Shown here piece by piece: positions 1 through 8,874 of a stretch of DNA of 64,000 bases (positions are counted from its first letter, which is position 1; every line of letters starts with the position of its first letter). The stretch spans positions 16,543 to 80,542 of the forward strand of contig NZ_JACWNA010000020.1 of assembly GCF_015355765.1 (NCBI RefSeq), written 5' to 3'. The position numbers and the translations under genes were made by a program. The DNA is from Actinomyces haliotis. GTDB taxonomy: Bacteria; Actinomycetota; Actinomycetes; Actinomycetales; Actinomycetaceae. Below the pieces are notes generated by a model that worked only from the letters and a program-made list of their open reading frames with translations, made no database searches and had not been told where the DNA came from.

Positions 1-1889
1 GCACGCGCCGCGAGGCCGAGCTCGGCATGAGCGGCGGTGACGACGTCGAGCTCACCGCCGCCGGCGTCCTCGAGCTCGCCTGGGGCATGGGCCTGCTCAC
101 CTGGCAGGACTCCCCGAAGGCCGGCTGGTACGACGCCGAGGGCGAGCTCGTGCCCGAGGACGCCATCTACGACCGCTACCGTGACGAGGTCGTGGCCCGC
201 TCCGGCATCCGCGAGTTCACCGACGACGGCGTCATCGCGCCGATCGCCCCCGAGGAGGTCACGGTCTACCTTGACCGCGACATCACCCTCACCGTGCCGG
301 ACGAGGCCTCCGCCCTCAAGGTCGCCGACTCCGACCCGGAGCACACCCGGATCGTCCCCGACGAGGAGACGGGCGAGTGGACGGTGACTCGCCTGGCCGG
401 CTCGCTCGCCCGCGTGCCGCGCCGCGCCGCCCTGTCGCGCACCGTCGGCGGCCAGTTCCCCACGGACTTCGATCCGCAGCGCTGGGGCATCCCGAAGGCC
501 ATGAGCGAGGGCATGGACACCATCGCCTCGTGGAACCTCGTGACCGCCGTGGACGCCTTCCTCTCCGCGGGCTTCAGCCCCGCCGAGCTGCTCCAGGCCG
601 TCCACCCCAGCGACGTCGCCTCCACCCAGGGCACCGGCTTCGGCGGCATGGAGTCCATGCGCAAGATGTTCGTCGGCCGCTTCCTGGGCGAGGAGCGCCC
701 CAGCGACATCCTGCAGGAGGCCCTGCCCAACGTCGTCGCCGCGCACGTCATGCAGTCCTACGTCGGCGGCTACGGCTCGATGGTCCAGCCGGTCTCGGCC
801 TGCGCCACCGCCGCCGTCTCCATCGAGGAGGGCTGGGACAAGATCGCGCTCGGCAAGGCGGACGTCGTCGTCGCCGGCGCCATCGACGACATCTCGATCG
901 AGTCCGTCGTCGGCTTCGGCAACATGAACGCCACCGCCGAGGCGGCCGCCATGTACGCCAAGGGCATCTCCGCCCGCCACTTCTCCCGCGCCAACGACCG
1001 CCGGCGCGGCGGCTTCGTCGAGGCCGAGGGCGGCGGCACCGTCATCCTGGCCCGCGCCTCCGTGGCCGCGCGCCTGGGCCTGCCGGTCGCCGGCGTCGTG
1101 GGCTTCGTGTCCTCCTACGCCGACGGCGCGCACACCTCGATCCCGGCACCCGGCCTCGGGGCCCTCGGCGCCGCCCGCGGCGGCACGTCCTCGCGCCTCG
1201 CCAAGGCGCTGGGCCGCCTCGGGGTCACCGCCGACGACGTCGCCGTCGTGTCCAAGCACGACACGTCGACGAACGCCAACGACCCCAACGAGTCCGAGCT
1301 CCACACCCGGATCGCCCGGGCCCTGGGCCGCACCGAGGGCAACCCCCTCATCGCCGTGTCCCAGAAGTCCATCACGGGCCACGCCAAGGGCGGTGCCGCG
1401 CTCTTCCAGGTCGCCGGCCTCACCGAGATCCTCGCCACCGGCGTCGCGCCGGGCAACGCGAGCCTCGACGTCGTCGACCGGCCGCTGGAGAAGGACGCCT
1501 TCTGGGTGTGGCCGCGCACGCCCATCCGCGTCCCCGCCCGCGGCGGCGTGGTGAGGGCCGGACTGCTCACGAGCCTCGGCTTCGGGCACGTCTCCGGTCT
1601 CATCGCCGTCGTCCACCCCGGCGCCTTCGAGTCCGCGCTGCGGGCCGAGGGCGGTCAGGAGGCCGTCGACGCCTGGCTGGCCAGCGCCAACCGCCGCCTC
1701 GCGGAGGGCACGCGCCACCGTCGCGCCGGGATGATCGGCCGCGCCCCGCTCTTCGAGCAGGTCGAGGGCCGCCGCCTCGGTGAGGAGTCCAAGCACCGCG
1801 TCCCCCACGAGGTCGAGGCCGCTATGCTGCTCGACCCGGAGGCGCGCCTGGGCACCGACGGCGTCTTCCACACGGGCGAGACCGCCTGA
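1..1889 (+). CDS. fas: Type I fatty acid synthase, C-terminal ketosynthase part (5' end outside window)
   Basis: This is the last ~628 codons of a multifunctional FAS I; the frame is open from base 3, so the gene starts upstream. The visible part is the beta-ketoacyl synthase region that condenses malonyl units onto the growing chain. The nucleophile is in PVSACATAAVS (Cys codon 801-803), and the two catalytic histidines are in VSKHDTSTNAN (1257-1259) and KSITGHAKGGA (1380-1382), so the condensing triad is complete. The end VPHEVEAAMLLDPEARLG resembles the usual C-terminus of actinobacterial FAS I, where the ketosynthase is the terminal domain. AcpS, which activates the carrier domain, is encoded 0.8 kb downstream on the same strand, as in other actinobacteria that pair fas with acpS. 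Confidence 0.95.
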   Translation, partial: TRREAELGMSGGDDVELTAAGVLELAWGMGLLTWQDSPKAGWYDAEGELVPEDAIYDRYRDEVVARSGIREFTDDGVIAPIAPEEVTVYLDRDITLTVPDEASALKVADSDPEHTRIVPDEETGEWTVTRLAGSLARVPRRAALSRTVGGQFPTDFDPQRWGIPKAMSEGMDTIASWNLVTAVDAFLSAGFSPAELLQAVHPSDVASTQGTGFGGMESMRKMFVGRFLGEERPSDILQEALPNVVAAHVMQSYVGGYGSMVQPVSACATAAVSIEEGWDKIALGKADVVVAGAIDDISIESVVGFGNMNATAEAAAMYAKGISARHFSRANDRRRGGFVEAEGGGTVILARASVAARLGLPVAGVVGFVSSYADGAHTSIPAPGLGALGAARGGTSSRLAKALGRLGVTADDVAVVSKHDTSTNANDPNESELHTRIARALGRTEGNPLIAVSQKSITGHAKGGAALFQVAGLTEILATGVAPGNASLDVVDRPLEKDAFWVWPRTPIRVPARGGVVRAGLLTSLGFGHVSGLIAVVHPGAFESALRAEGGQEAVDAWLASANRRLAEGTRHRRAGMIGRAPLFEQVEGRRLGEESKHRVPHEVEAAMLLDPEARLGTDGVFHTGETA

Positions 1890-1896
1890 GCCTCCC

Positions 1897-1930
1897 CGCC
1901 GAGGTCGGCTGATCTCCGCGCCGAGATCGG
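1897..1930 (+). repeat. Paired CCGA-N2-TCGG palindromes, copy 1
   Basis: Two 12-mers, CGCCGAGGTCGG (1897-1908) and CGCCGAGATCGG (1919-1930), begin 22 bases apart just after the fas stop. Each contains the palindrome CCGA-N2-TCGG. A closely related pair with the same 22-base period lies in inverted orientation at 32696-32729, and a single unit at 34549-34560. The function is unknown; a protein-binding pair on one DNA face or an extragenic repeat family are both possible. Confidence 0.6.
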
Positions 1931-1948
1931 TCGATCCTGAGCCCGGGG

Positions 1949-1980
1949 CCGTGCCGGCTTCCTGGTCCCCTCCGGCACGG
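1949..1980 (+). terminator. Candidate terminator after fas
   Basis: A perfect 9-bp inverted repeat, CCGTGCCGG / CCGGCACGG, with a 14-base loop; two more pairs (one wobble) extend it. It lies 60-90 bases after the fas stop and 125 bases before the next start. There is no U-tract. Confidence 0.4.
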
Positions 1981-2104
1981 TCCCGCGTCCCGACGGAGCT
2001 CGTCGGTCCCGCACCGCTCTGACGGTGCCGGACCGACGGGCGACGCCGCGCCTCCCCTCCTATGCCTCGCTTCTCCCTCGTCCCACCACCAGAAGGAGTC
2101 CTCC

Positions 2105-2653
2105 ATGGAGGATCGATCCGTCACCGTCGTCCGGCCGATGCGTCCCGAGGACGCCGGCGCCGCTCGTCGTGCCCAGTACGAGGGCTGGCGTGACGCCTAC
2201 GTCCGCCCCGACGGGGTGAGCACCGCCTGGCTCGAGGAGGTGTGGCGGCCGCGTCTGAGCGAGGCAGGGATCGCCGAGTTCGCGGCCGAGGTCGCCGAGG
2301 GACAGCACTGTCCGCGGATCGTCCAGCTCGTCGCCGAGCTCGACGACGGTGCGGGACCCGTGGTGGTCGGGCTCGCGATCGCCCTCGCGCCCGAGAAGGG
2401 CCCGCAGGAGCTCCGCGTCCTCTACGTCGCGAGCCGAGCCCGGGGCAGGGGCGTGGGAAGCGCCCTCATGGACGCCGTCCTGGCGCACATGGACCTGACG
2501 CGACCCGTGAGCCTCGGCGTCGCCGCCTTCAACGAGGACGCCCGGCGCTTCTACCGCCGCTTCGGCTTCCGCGAGGTTCGCGGGCTCGAGTCCGAGTTCG
2601 CCGGGGTCATCCCCGAGGTGACGATGACCCGCCGTGCTGCCGTGGCCCGGTGA
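2105..2653 (+). CDS. GNAT family N-acetyltransferase
   Basis: A 182-residue single-domain acetyltransferase. The acetyl-CoA loop is in LYVASRARGRGVGSALMD (around residues 105-122), followed by the usual C-terminal strand region AFNEDARRFYRRFGF. The ATG is preceded by GAAGGAG at good spacing. It lies between fas and acpS, only 19 bases before acpS, so it is probably cotranscribed with it, but nothing in the sequence ties it to lipid synthesis. The substrate cannot be told: it could act on a small molecule or on a protein N-terminus or side chain. Confidence 0.85.
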   Translation: MEDRSVTVVRPMRPEDAGAARRAQYEGWRDAYVRPDGVSTAWLEEVWRPRLSEAGIAEFAAEVAEGQHCPRIVQLVAELDDGAGPVVVGLAIALAPEKGPQELRVLYVASRARGRGVGSALMDAVLAHMDLTRPVSLGVAAFNEDARRFYRRFGFREVRGLESEFAGVIPEVTMTRRAAVAR

Positions 2654-2672
2654 CGCGCGGGACAATCGGCGC

Positions 2673-3182
2673 ATGAGCGACTCAGCGCCCCGCCCGCCCG
2701 CCGTGCCCGAGCCGGCCCCGGGCACGACCGTGCTCGGTACCGGCGTCGACCTCGTCCACGTGCCCGGGCTCGCCCACCAGCTGACGATCCCCGGAACGGT
2801 CTTCGCCGAGCGGGCCTTCACCGCGCGCGAGCTGCGCGACGCGCGTCGCCGCGCCGACGAGACCGGCTCCCTGCAGGCCGAGCACCTTGCCGGGCGCTGG
2901 GCCGCGAAGGAGGCCGTCATCAAGGCGTGGTCCGCGGCCGCCAACACCGTCACCGGGGGAGCGGTGCCGCCGTCGATGGCCCCGGAGGCCGTCGACTGGC
3001 GTGAGATCGAGCTCGTCACCGACCGCTGGGGCCGTCCGAGCATCCGCCTCGCTGGCGCGGTCGCCAGCGCCGTCGAGGGAGCGATCGGCCGGGGAGCCTC
3101 CGCGAGTGACCGCTGGCCCGTCTCCCTCAGCCACGACGGCGACTACGCCGTCGCCGTCGTCCTGGCCCTGGGAGCGCGCTGA
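2673..3182 (+). CDS. acpS: Holo-[acyl-carrier-protein] synthase
   Basis: A 169-residue phosphopantetheinyl transferase that moves 4'-phosphopantetheine from CoA to a serine of the carrier domain, here presumably that of the FAS I just upstream. The Mg/CoA-binding signature GTGVDLV (Asp26) and WAAKEAVIKAW (Glu80) are both present. The ATG at 2673 was chosen because the reading frame upstream (to 2634) runs through the end of the acetyltransferase gene and adds nothing family-like. The N-terminal ~17 residues are proline-rich and longer than in stand-alone enterobacterial AcpS. Confidence 0.92.
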   Translation: MSDSAPRPPAVPEPAPGTTVLGTGVDLVHVPGLAHQLTIPGTVFAERAFTARELRDARRRADETGSLQAEHLAGRWAAKEAVIKAWSAAANTVTGGAVPPSMAPEAVDWREIELVTDRWGRPSIRLAGAVASAVEGAIGRGASASDRWPVSLSHDGDYAVAVVLALGAR

Positions 3183-3285
3183 GGACCGAGGCCGTACGGT
3201 CCGCGCTGCCGCGTGCACGGCGCGCCCGCGCTCCGGCGTCGTCACGCGCCTACGATGGCAGCGAGCCCGTTCGAAGGAGAGCACG

Positions 3286-4806
3286 ATGACCAGCAGCAAG
3301 CCCACCCAGCCCACCGCCCCTCGTGCCGTGAACGACGCGCGCGTCCACGAGCTCCTCGACTCGGTCCCAACCGGGATCCTCATCGACGGTCAGTTCCGCG
3401 AGGCGGCCTCCGGCACGCGCTTCGAGGTCCTCAACCCCGCCACAGGCGAGGTGCTCACGACCGTCGCGGACGGCGACGAGGCCGACGCAAGCGCCGCCAT
3501 GGACTCGGTCTGCGCGGCGGCCGCCGCTTGGCGCGCCACCCCGCCCCGCGAGCGGGCCGAGGTGCTGCGACGCGCCTTCGACCTCGTCAACACGACCTAC
3601 CGCGAGGACCTCGCCCTCCTCATGACCCTCGAGATGGGCAAGCCGCTCGCCCAGTCCGACGGCGAGGTCACCTACGGCGGGGAGTTCCTCCGTTGGTTCT
3701 CCGAGGAGGCCGTGCGGATCCGGGGCGACTGGTTCCGCGTCCCCGAGGGGCACCTCCAGGCGATGGTCGTGCGCCGCCCCGTGGGGCCCTGCCTCTTCGT
3801 CACCCCGTGGAACTTCCCCCTCGCCATGGGCACCCGCAAGCTCGCGCCAGCCCTGGCCGCCGGGTGCACGGCGATCCTGCGCCCGAGCCAGGTCACGCCG
3901 CTGACGAGCCTCCTGCTGGGTCGCATCCTCACCGAGGCCGGTGTGCCCGACGGCGTCATCGCCGTCGTCCCGTCCTCGTCGGCGCGTGCCGTCACCGGTC
4001 CGCTCCTCTCCGACGACCGCCTGCGCAAGCTCTCCTTCACCGGCTCCACAGCCGTCGGCCGCGCCCTGCTCAAGGAGGCCGCGGACGGCGTCCTGCGCAC
4101 CTCGATGGAGCTGGGCGGCAACGCCCCCTTCATCGTCTTCGACGACGCCGACCTCGACGCCGCCGTCGACGCCGCGCTCGCCACGAAGATGCGGAACATG
4201 GGCGAGGCGTGCAACGCGGCCGACCACTTCCTCGTCCAGGAGGGCGTCCGCGAGGAGTTCGCGCGCCGCCTCGCCGAGGCGATGGCCGCCCAGAGGATCG
4301 GCAACGGGCTCGAGGACGGCGTCGACGTCGGGCCCCTCGTCTCCGCGCAGCAGCGCGACGCGGTCGCCGAGGCCGTCCAGGGCGCGGTCGACGCCGGCGC
4401 CACCGTCCTCACCGGCGGGGAGCGCCCGGAGGGACCGGGATTCTTCTACCCGCCGACCGTCCTCACGGACCTGCCCGCCGACGCCGACATCATCCGCAAC
4501 GAGATCTTCGGCCCGGTGGCACCGATCATCGGCTTCACGGACGAGTCCGAGGCCATCGCCCTGGCCAACGACGACGCCATGGGCCTGCAGGGCTACGTCC
4601 ACACCCGGGACATGGAGCGGGTCCTGCGCCTCACCGAGGCGCTCGAGGTCGGCATGCTCAGCGTCAACACGGCGACCACCTCCAACGTCTCCGCGCCCTT
4701 CGGCGGCGTCAAGCAGTCCGGCCTCGGACGCGAGGGCGGCAAGGAGGGCATCGAGGAGTACCTCGAGACCGTCTACGTCGGACTGCCCGCACCCGAGCTC
4801 GGCTGA
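3286..4806 (+). CDS. NAD(P)-dependent aldehyde dehydrogenase (succinate-semialdehyde dehydrogenase-like)
   Basis: A 506-residue aldehyde dehydrogenase that oxidises an aldehyde to an acid. The catalytic Cys309 is in NMGEACNAADHF and the general base Glu275 in SMELGGNAPFIVFDDADLDA, both typical of the GabD/SSADH branch. The ATG follows GAAGGAGA; the open frame upstream to 2887 has no homologous sequence. The motif that is normally KPAExTP, contributing a lysine to cofactor binding, reads ILRPSQVTP here, with Arg199 for Lys and Gln202 for Glu. The ANR that usually follows the active Cys is ADH. The substrate is therefore uncertain. It stands alone, with no GABA or succinate-semialdehyde pathway gene beside it. 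Confidence 0.88.
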   Translation: MTSSKPTQPTAPRAVNDARVHELLDSVPTGILIDGQFREAASGTRFEVLNPATGEVLTTVADGDEADASAAMDSVCAAAAAWRATPPRERAEVLRRAFDLVNTTYREDLALLMTLEMGKPLAQSDGEVTYGGEFLRWFSEEAVRIRGDWFRVPEGHLQAMVVRRPVGPCLFVTPWNFPLAMGTRKLAPALAAGCTAILRPSQVTPLTSLLLGRILTEAGVPDGVIAVVPSSSARAVTGPLLSDDRLRKLSFTGSTAVGRALLKEAADGVLRTSMELGGNAPFIVFDDADLDAAVDAALATKMRNMGEACNAADHFLVQEGVREEFARRLAEAMAAQRIGNGLEDGVDVGPLVSAQQRDAVAEAVQGAVDAGATVLTGGERPEGPGFFYPPTVLTDLPADADIIRNEIFGPVAPIIGFTDESEAIALANDDAMGLQGYVHTRDMERVLRLTEALEVGMLSVNTATTSNVSAPFGGVKQSGLGREGGKEGIEEYLETVYVGLPAPELG

Positions 4807-4948
4807 GGGCGGTGCCATGGGTGTGCTCAACTGAGCACCGCGTGTCCTGCGCACGGCACAAGACGACGAAGCGTGCCCAAGGTCACACGCCCGTCATCGC
4901 TTCGGGGTATGGTCCGGGGATCCCCATCCGGTCCTGACAGGAGTCCCC

Positions 4949-6418
4949 GTGTCTGACTCGACCTTCCAGGCGATCGCGATGATCGTCTACTTCGTGGGCA
5001 TGCTCGCCATCGGCGCCTGGGCCTACGGACGCAACAACAACCTCGACGACTACATGCTCGCCGACCGCGGCCTCAACCCCTGGGTCGCCGCCCTCTCCGC
5101 AGGCGCCTCCGACATGTCCGGATGGCTCCTCATGGGACTGCCCGGCGGGCTCTACGTCGGCGGGCTCGTCGAGGGCTGGATCGCCGTCGGCCTCACCGTC
5201 GGAGCCTGGGTCAACTGGAAGGTGGTCGCACCGCGACTGCGCTCCTACACGGAGGTGGCCCGCAACTCCATCACGATCCCGAGCTTCCTCGACAACCGGC
5301 TCCACGACGACAAGCACCTCCTGCGCTGGTCGTCCGGCCTCATCATCCTCGTCTACTTCACCTTCTACGTCTCCAGCGGCATGGTCGCCGGCGGCGTCTT
5401 CTTCCAGTCCTCCTTCGGCATGGACTACCACCTCGGCATGGTGATGGTCGCCGCCATCACCGTCGTCTACACGCTCGTCGGCGGCTTCCTCGCCGTCTCC
5501 TACACCGACTTCGTCCAGGGCCTCATGATGGTTCTCGCGCTCGTCATGGTCCCCGTCGTCGGCGTCATCAGGCTCGGCGGGCCCAGCAACGTCATCTCCG
5601 CCGTCAGCGACGTCGACCCGCACTACTGGGCCCTCATCGGATCGACGACGACGGTCATCGGCATCATCTCCTCGCTCGCCTGGGGCCTGGGCTACTTCGG
5701 CCAGCCGCACATCATCGTGCGCTTCATGGCGATCCGGACCGTCGGCGAGGCCAGGATGGGCCGCCGCATCGGCATCGGCTGGATGCTCTTCGCCGTCGTC
5801 GGCGCCTGCTGCACCGCCATCATCGGCGTCGCCCAGTACAAGCGCGGCAGCGGCCTGGCGGACCCGGAGAGCGTCTTCATCAGCCTCGGCCAGCTCTTCT
5901 TCCACCCGCTCGTCGCCGGCTTCATGCTCGCCGCGATCCTCGCGGCCATCATGTCCACGATCTCGAGCCAGCTGCTCGTCACCTCCTCCGCCCTCGTCGA
6001 GGACCTCTACGGCGCCGTCACCCACCAGAAGGTCTCGGGCGGACGTCTCGTCCTCTACTCGCGGATGAGCGTCTTGGCCATCGCCGTCATCGCCGCGCTC
6101 CTCGCGTGGGAGCAGAGCGACACGATCCTCAACCTCGTGGCCTTCGCCTGGGCGGGCTTCGGTGCCTCCTTCGGCCCGACGGTCCTGCTCTCCCTCTACT
6201 GGAAGCGGCTCACGGCGAACGGCGCCTTCTGGGGCATGATCACCGGCGCCGTCGTCGTCTTCGTCTGGGGTCACCTGTCCGGCGGGATCTTCGACCTCTA
6301 CGAGATCGTCCCGGGCTTCGCCGCCAACCTCCTCGTCGCCTGGCTCGTGTCCCTGCGCGGGACCGTCCCGCCGGAGGTCGAGGCCGAGTTCGACGCCGCC
6401 GTCGAGGCCACGCGCTGA
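4949..6418 (+). CDS. putP: Sodium/proline symporter
   Basis: A 489-residue member of the sodium:solute symporter (SSS) family with about 13 membrane helices. Segments typical of PutP include YMLADRGLNPWVAALSAGAS, DMSGWLLMGLPGG, a FLDNRLHD loop, and FGQPHIIVRFMAIR. It imports proline with sodium. The start is GTG, preceded by AGGAG (CAGGAGTCCCC). It is a single-gene unit: 142 bases separate it from the dehydrogenase upstream and a strong hairpin follows it. No proline-catabolic gene is nearby, so the import may serve osmotic balance or protein synthesis. Confidence 0.93.
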   Translation: MSDSTFQAIAMIVYFVGMLAIGAWAYGRNNNLDDYMLADRGLNPWVAALSAGASDMSGWLLMGLPGGLYVGGLVEGWIAVGLTVGAWVNWKVVAPRLRSYTEVARNSITIPSFLDNRLHDDKHLLRWSSGLIILVYFTFYVSSGMVAGGVFFQSSFGMDYHLGMVMVAAITVVYTLVGGFLAVSYTDFVQGLMMVLALVMVPVVGVIRLGGPSNVISAVSDVDPHYWALIGSTTTVIGIISSLAWGLGYFGQPHIIVRFMAIRTVGEARMGRRIGIGWMLFAVVGACCTAIIGVAQYKRGSGLADPESVFISLGQLFFHPLVAGFMLAAILAAIMSTISSQLLVTSSALVEDLYGAVTHQKVSGGRLVLYSRMSVLAIAVIAALLAWEQSDTILNLVAFAWAGFGASFGPTVLLSLYWKRLTANGAFWGMITGAVVVFVWGHLSGGIFDLYEIVPGFAANLLVAWLVSLRGTVPPEVEAEFDAAVEATR

Positions 6419-6462
6419 GCACCACCTCGAGCCTCGCGACCTGACCCGTCAGGCGTGCCGAT

Positions 6463-6495
6463 GCCGCCCGCGGACCATTGCGGTCCGCGGGCGGC
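6463..6495 (+). terminator. Terminator after putP
   Basis: A perfect 14-bp inverted repeat, GCCGCCCGCGGACC / GGTCCGCGGGCGGC, around a 5-base loop, 45 bases after the putP stop. It insulates the FMN riboswitch leader downstream. No U-tract. Confidence 0.75.
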
Positions 6496-6633
6496 GTCGT
6501 GCAGGGGAGCGGACAGGACGTCGGAGGCGGCCGGTCCCGGCCCGAGGGCGCGCCGCCGCGCGGTACCGTTCACCGCGACGACGGCCACGAGCTGGCAGGA
6601 CGGCGGCCGGGGGACTACTGTGCGACCAGCACA

Positions 6634-6770
6634 CGTGCTCCGGGGTCGGTGAAAGTCCGAGCCGGCGGTGACAGTCCGCGACCCGAGAGCGCCCTCCGTC
6701 GGGGGGCGTGATCGGCTGAGCTGGTGGAAATCCAGCACCGACGGTGAGAGTCCGGATGGGAGGAAGCACG
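6634..6770 (+). promoter_or_regulatory. FMN riboswitch (RFN element)
   Basis: The conserved RFN blocks are present in order: GGTGAAAGTCCGA (6648-6660), CCGGCGGTGACAGTCCGCGA (6662-6681), then the second half with GTGGAAATCC and CACCGACGGTGAGAGTCCGG (6736-6755) and ATGGGAG. The closing P1 stem is CGTGC (6634-6638) with GCACG (6766-6770). It senses flavin mononucleotide and normally shuts off flavin synthesis or uptake genes when FMN is abundant. A 6-bp hairpin CCGACG/CGTCGG (6777-6792) follows at once, and 150 bases separate the aptamer from the ribX start. No strong terminator with a U-tract is visible, so control may be on translation. Confidence 0.93.
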
Positions 6771-6920
6771 AGGCACCCGACGCTCGCGTCGGTCGGGGCC
6801 CACCGGTCCCGAGCGCGCAGCGCGTGCCGTTCGGGCGCGAGCCTCCGCCGTTGGCGGCCCGCCCGTCACCCCGGAGCCGCCCGGGGCGAGCGTCCCGGGG
6901 ACCAACCGGGAGAACCACGA

Positions 6921-7763
6921 GTGACACGCTCGACGCAGCACGCGACCGACGCGCCGGCCAGCGCGGCCGTCCGCACCCACCATGGCCCCGACGCGCGGGG
7001 CACCGGGGCCGGCCCGGCCCTCGCCCTCGGGGCGCTCGTCCTCGCCGCCTGGTGGGCTGTCACCTCCTCCGGCGCGGTCCCCGCCGTCTTCCTGCCCGGC
7101 CCGGTCGCCGTCGCTCGGCGCCTCGTCCTCGGCGTCACCCAGGGAGGTCTCCTCGCCTACGCGTGGGTGACGCTGCGCGAGGCGGTCCTCGGCTGCCTCC
7201 TGGCCGCCGCCCTCGCGCTCCCGCTGGCCTGGGCCCTGTACCGCTGGCGCCTCTTCTCCCGCACCGTGCTGCCCTACGTCGCGGCCTCTCAGGCCGTTCC
7301 CGCGATCGCGACGGCACCGCTGCTCGTCCTGTGGATCGGCTACGGCACCCTGCCGGTCGTCATCCTGTGCGCCTTCATGGTCTTCTTCCCCATCACCGTG
7401 ACCGTCCTGCTCGGGCTGCGGGGCCTGGACACCGACGTCCTCGACGCCGCCCGCCTCGACGGCGCCTCCGGGCTCGCCCTCGTGCGGCACATGGAGCTGC
7501 CGATGGCGCTGCCCGCGATCCTCTCGGGCCTGCGCACCGGCTTCACCCTGTCCGTCACCGGCGCCGTCGTCGGCGAGATGACGATGGGAGGCGAGGGACT
7601 CGGGATGGTGCTGTCCCACCAGCGCGACGCCGTCGACACCGCAGGCCTGTTCGCCACGATCGTCCTGCTGTGCCTCATGGCCACGACGATCCACTGGTGC
7701 CTCCACGAGCTCGAGCGACGCAGCCGGGTCGTTGACGCCATGCGCGGCCGCCGCGCCACCTGA
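6921..7763 (+). CDS. ribX: ABC transporter permease, RibX-like (riboflavin uptake)
   Basis: A 280-residue inner-membrane permease of the nitrate/sulfonate/taurine type, with about six helices. The EAA-like cytoplasmic loop is LDAARLDGASGLALVRHMEL (around residues 173-192), followed by PMALPAILSGLRTGFTLSVTG. The GTG at 6921 is chosen because GGGAG precedes it at normal spacing and upstream codons overlap the riboswitch. Its leader is an FMN riboswitch and the next gene is an NMT1/THI5-like lipoprotein: the arrangement of RibXY riboflavin importers. It does not resemble the vitamin-specific ECF S-component RibU. No ATPase gene accompanies it. Confidence 0.87.
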   Translation: MTRSTQHATDAPASAAVRTHHGPDARGTGAGPALALGALVLAAWWAVTSSGAVPAVFLPGPVAVARRLVLGVTQGGLLAYAWVTLREAVLGCLLAAALALPLAWALYRWRLFSRTVLPYVAASQAVPAIATAPLLVLWIGYGTLPVVILCAFMVFFPITVTVLLGLRGLDTDVLDAARLDGASGLALVRHMELPMALPAILSGLRTGFTLSVTGAVVGEMTMGGEGLGMVLSHQRDAVDTAGLFATIVLLCLMATTIHWCLHELERRSRVVDAMRGRRAT

Positions 7764-7839
7764 ACCGCCACCTCAGTCACCACCTGCTCCGCACCAACCG
7801 GCCACGACCGCTGACCCACCCCTACCGAAAGGCCCCCCC

Positions 7840-8874
7840 ATGACCACCACCCGCACCGTCTCCCGTCGCACCCTTCTCGCGGGAGGCCTCGCCACGGGGG
7901 CACTCGGCCTGCTCGCCGCCTGCTCCTCGGGCACCGCCGCCAGGTCGGCCGCCAGCGCCTCGGCGAGCGCGTCCTCCTCCGGCCTCGTCATCGGCCTGAC
8001 CTACACGCCGAACATCCAGTTCGCCCCCTTCTACATGGCGCTCGCCGACGGCCGCTACGCCTCCGACGTCAGCCTCCGGCACCACGGCGCCCAGGAGGGC
8101 CAGTTCGACGCGCTGCTGGCCGGCACGGAGCAGCTCGTCGTCGCCGGTGCCGACGAGGCCGCCGTGGCCGCCTCCAACGGGAGCGGTCTCGTCGTCGTCG
8201 GCGGCTGCTACCAGGCCTACCCCGGTTGCGTCATCGTCCCGGAGACCTCGGGCATCACGAGCCTCGCCGATCTCAAGGGGCGCACGATCGGCACCCCGGG
8301 TCGCACGGGCGAGACCTGGTACACGCTCAAGGTCGCGCTCAGGACCGCCGGGCTCTCCGAGGACGACGTCACCATCCAGGAGATCGGCTACACCCAGCAG
8401 GCCGCCCTCGTCGGGGGGAAGGTCGACGCCATCGTCGGCTACTCCAACAACGACGCCGTCCAGATCGCCCAGAACGGCATCCCGGTCCGCACGATCGCCG
8501 CCGCCGACGAGGTCCCGCTGGTCGGCGTCTCGCTCGTCACGACGAGCGCGTACCTCGCCGACCACCGCGATGAGCTGTCAGACGCCGTCACCGCCTCCGC
8601 CGCCGGCATGGCCCAGTTCGTCGACGACCCCGACGGCGCCGTCACCGCGACGAAGAAGTACGTCACGGACCTCGCGGACTCGACCCAGGCCGCGAACGCC
8701 CGTGAGGTCGCCGTGGCCACCGGGAGGCTCATCCGGCCCGAGAGCTCGACGGTGGTCGGCTCACTGGACCCGAGCGCCTTCACGTCCATGCTGTCCTTCC
8801 TGGGCGGTCAGGAGCTGCTCGGGGGCACGGCGCTCACTGCGGACGACCTCTGCGACCCGCTCCTGAGCGCCTGA
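7840..8874 (+). CDS. ribY: Riboflavin-binding lipoprotein of ABC importer, RibY-like (NMT1/THI5 family)
   Basis: A 344-residue extracytoplasmic binding protein. The N-terminus has an SRRTLLAGG stretch reminiscent of a twin-arginine signal and a lipobox LLAAC with Cys28 as the lipid-anchored residue. The mature part has NMT1/THI5-type features: GLTYTPNIQFAPFYMAL, GTEQLVVAGADE, and LKGRTIGTPGRTGETW. The family binds pyrimidine-like or flavin ligands; the FMN riboswitch upstream and the RibX-like permease 76 bases upstream point to riboflavin. The ATG follows AAAGG. An ABC for thiamine-precursor pyrimidine is the main alternative, but that would be expected under TPP control. Confidence 0.87.
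   Translation: MTTTRTVSRRTLLAGGLATGALGLLAACSSGTAARSAASASASASSSGLVIGLTYTPNIQFAPFYMALADGRYASDVSLRHHGAQEGQFDALLAGTEQLVVAGADEAAVAASNGSGLVVVGGCYQAYPGCVIVPETSGITSLADLKGRTIGTPGRTGETWYTLKVALRTAGLSEDDVTIQEIGYTQQAALVGGKVDAIVGYSNNDAVQIAQNGIPVRTIAAADEVPLVGVSLVTTSAYLADHRDELSDAVTASAAGMAQFVDDPDGAVTATKKYVTDLADSTQAANAREVAVATGRLIRPESSTVVGSLDPSAFTSMLSFLGGQELLGGTALTADDLCDPLLSA

Noticed and set aside
6744..6920. Upstream extension of the RibX frame
   Set aside because: It overlaps the end of the FMN riboswitch and the leader; a GTG with a ribosome-binding site at 6921 fits better.
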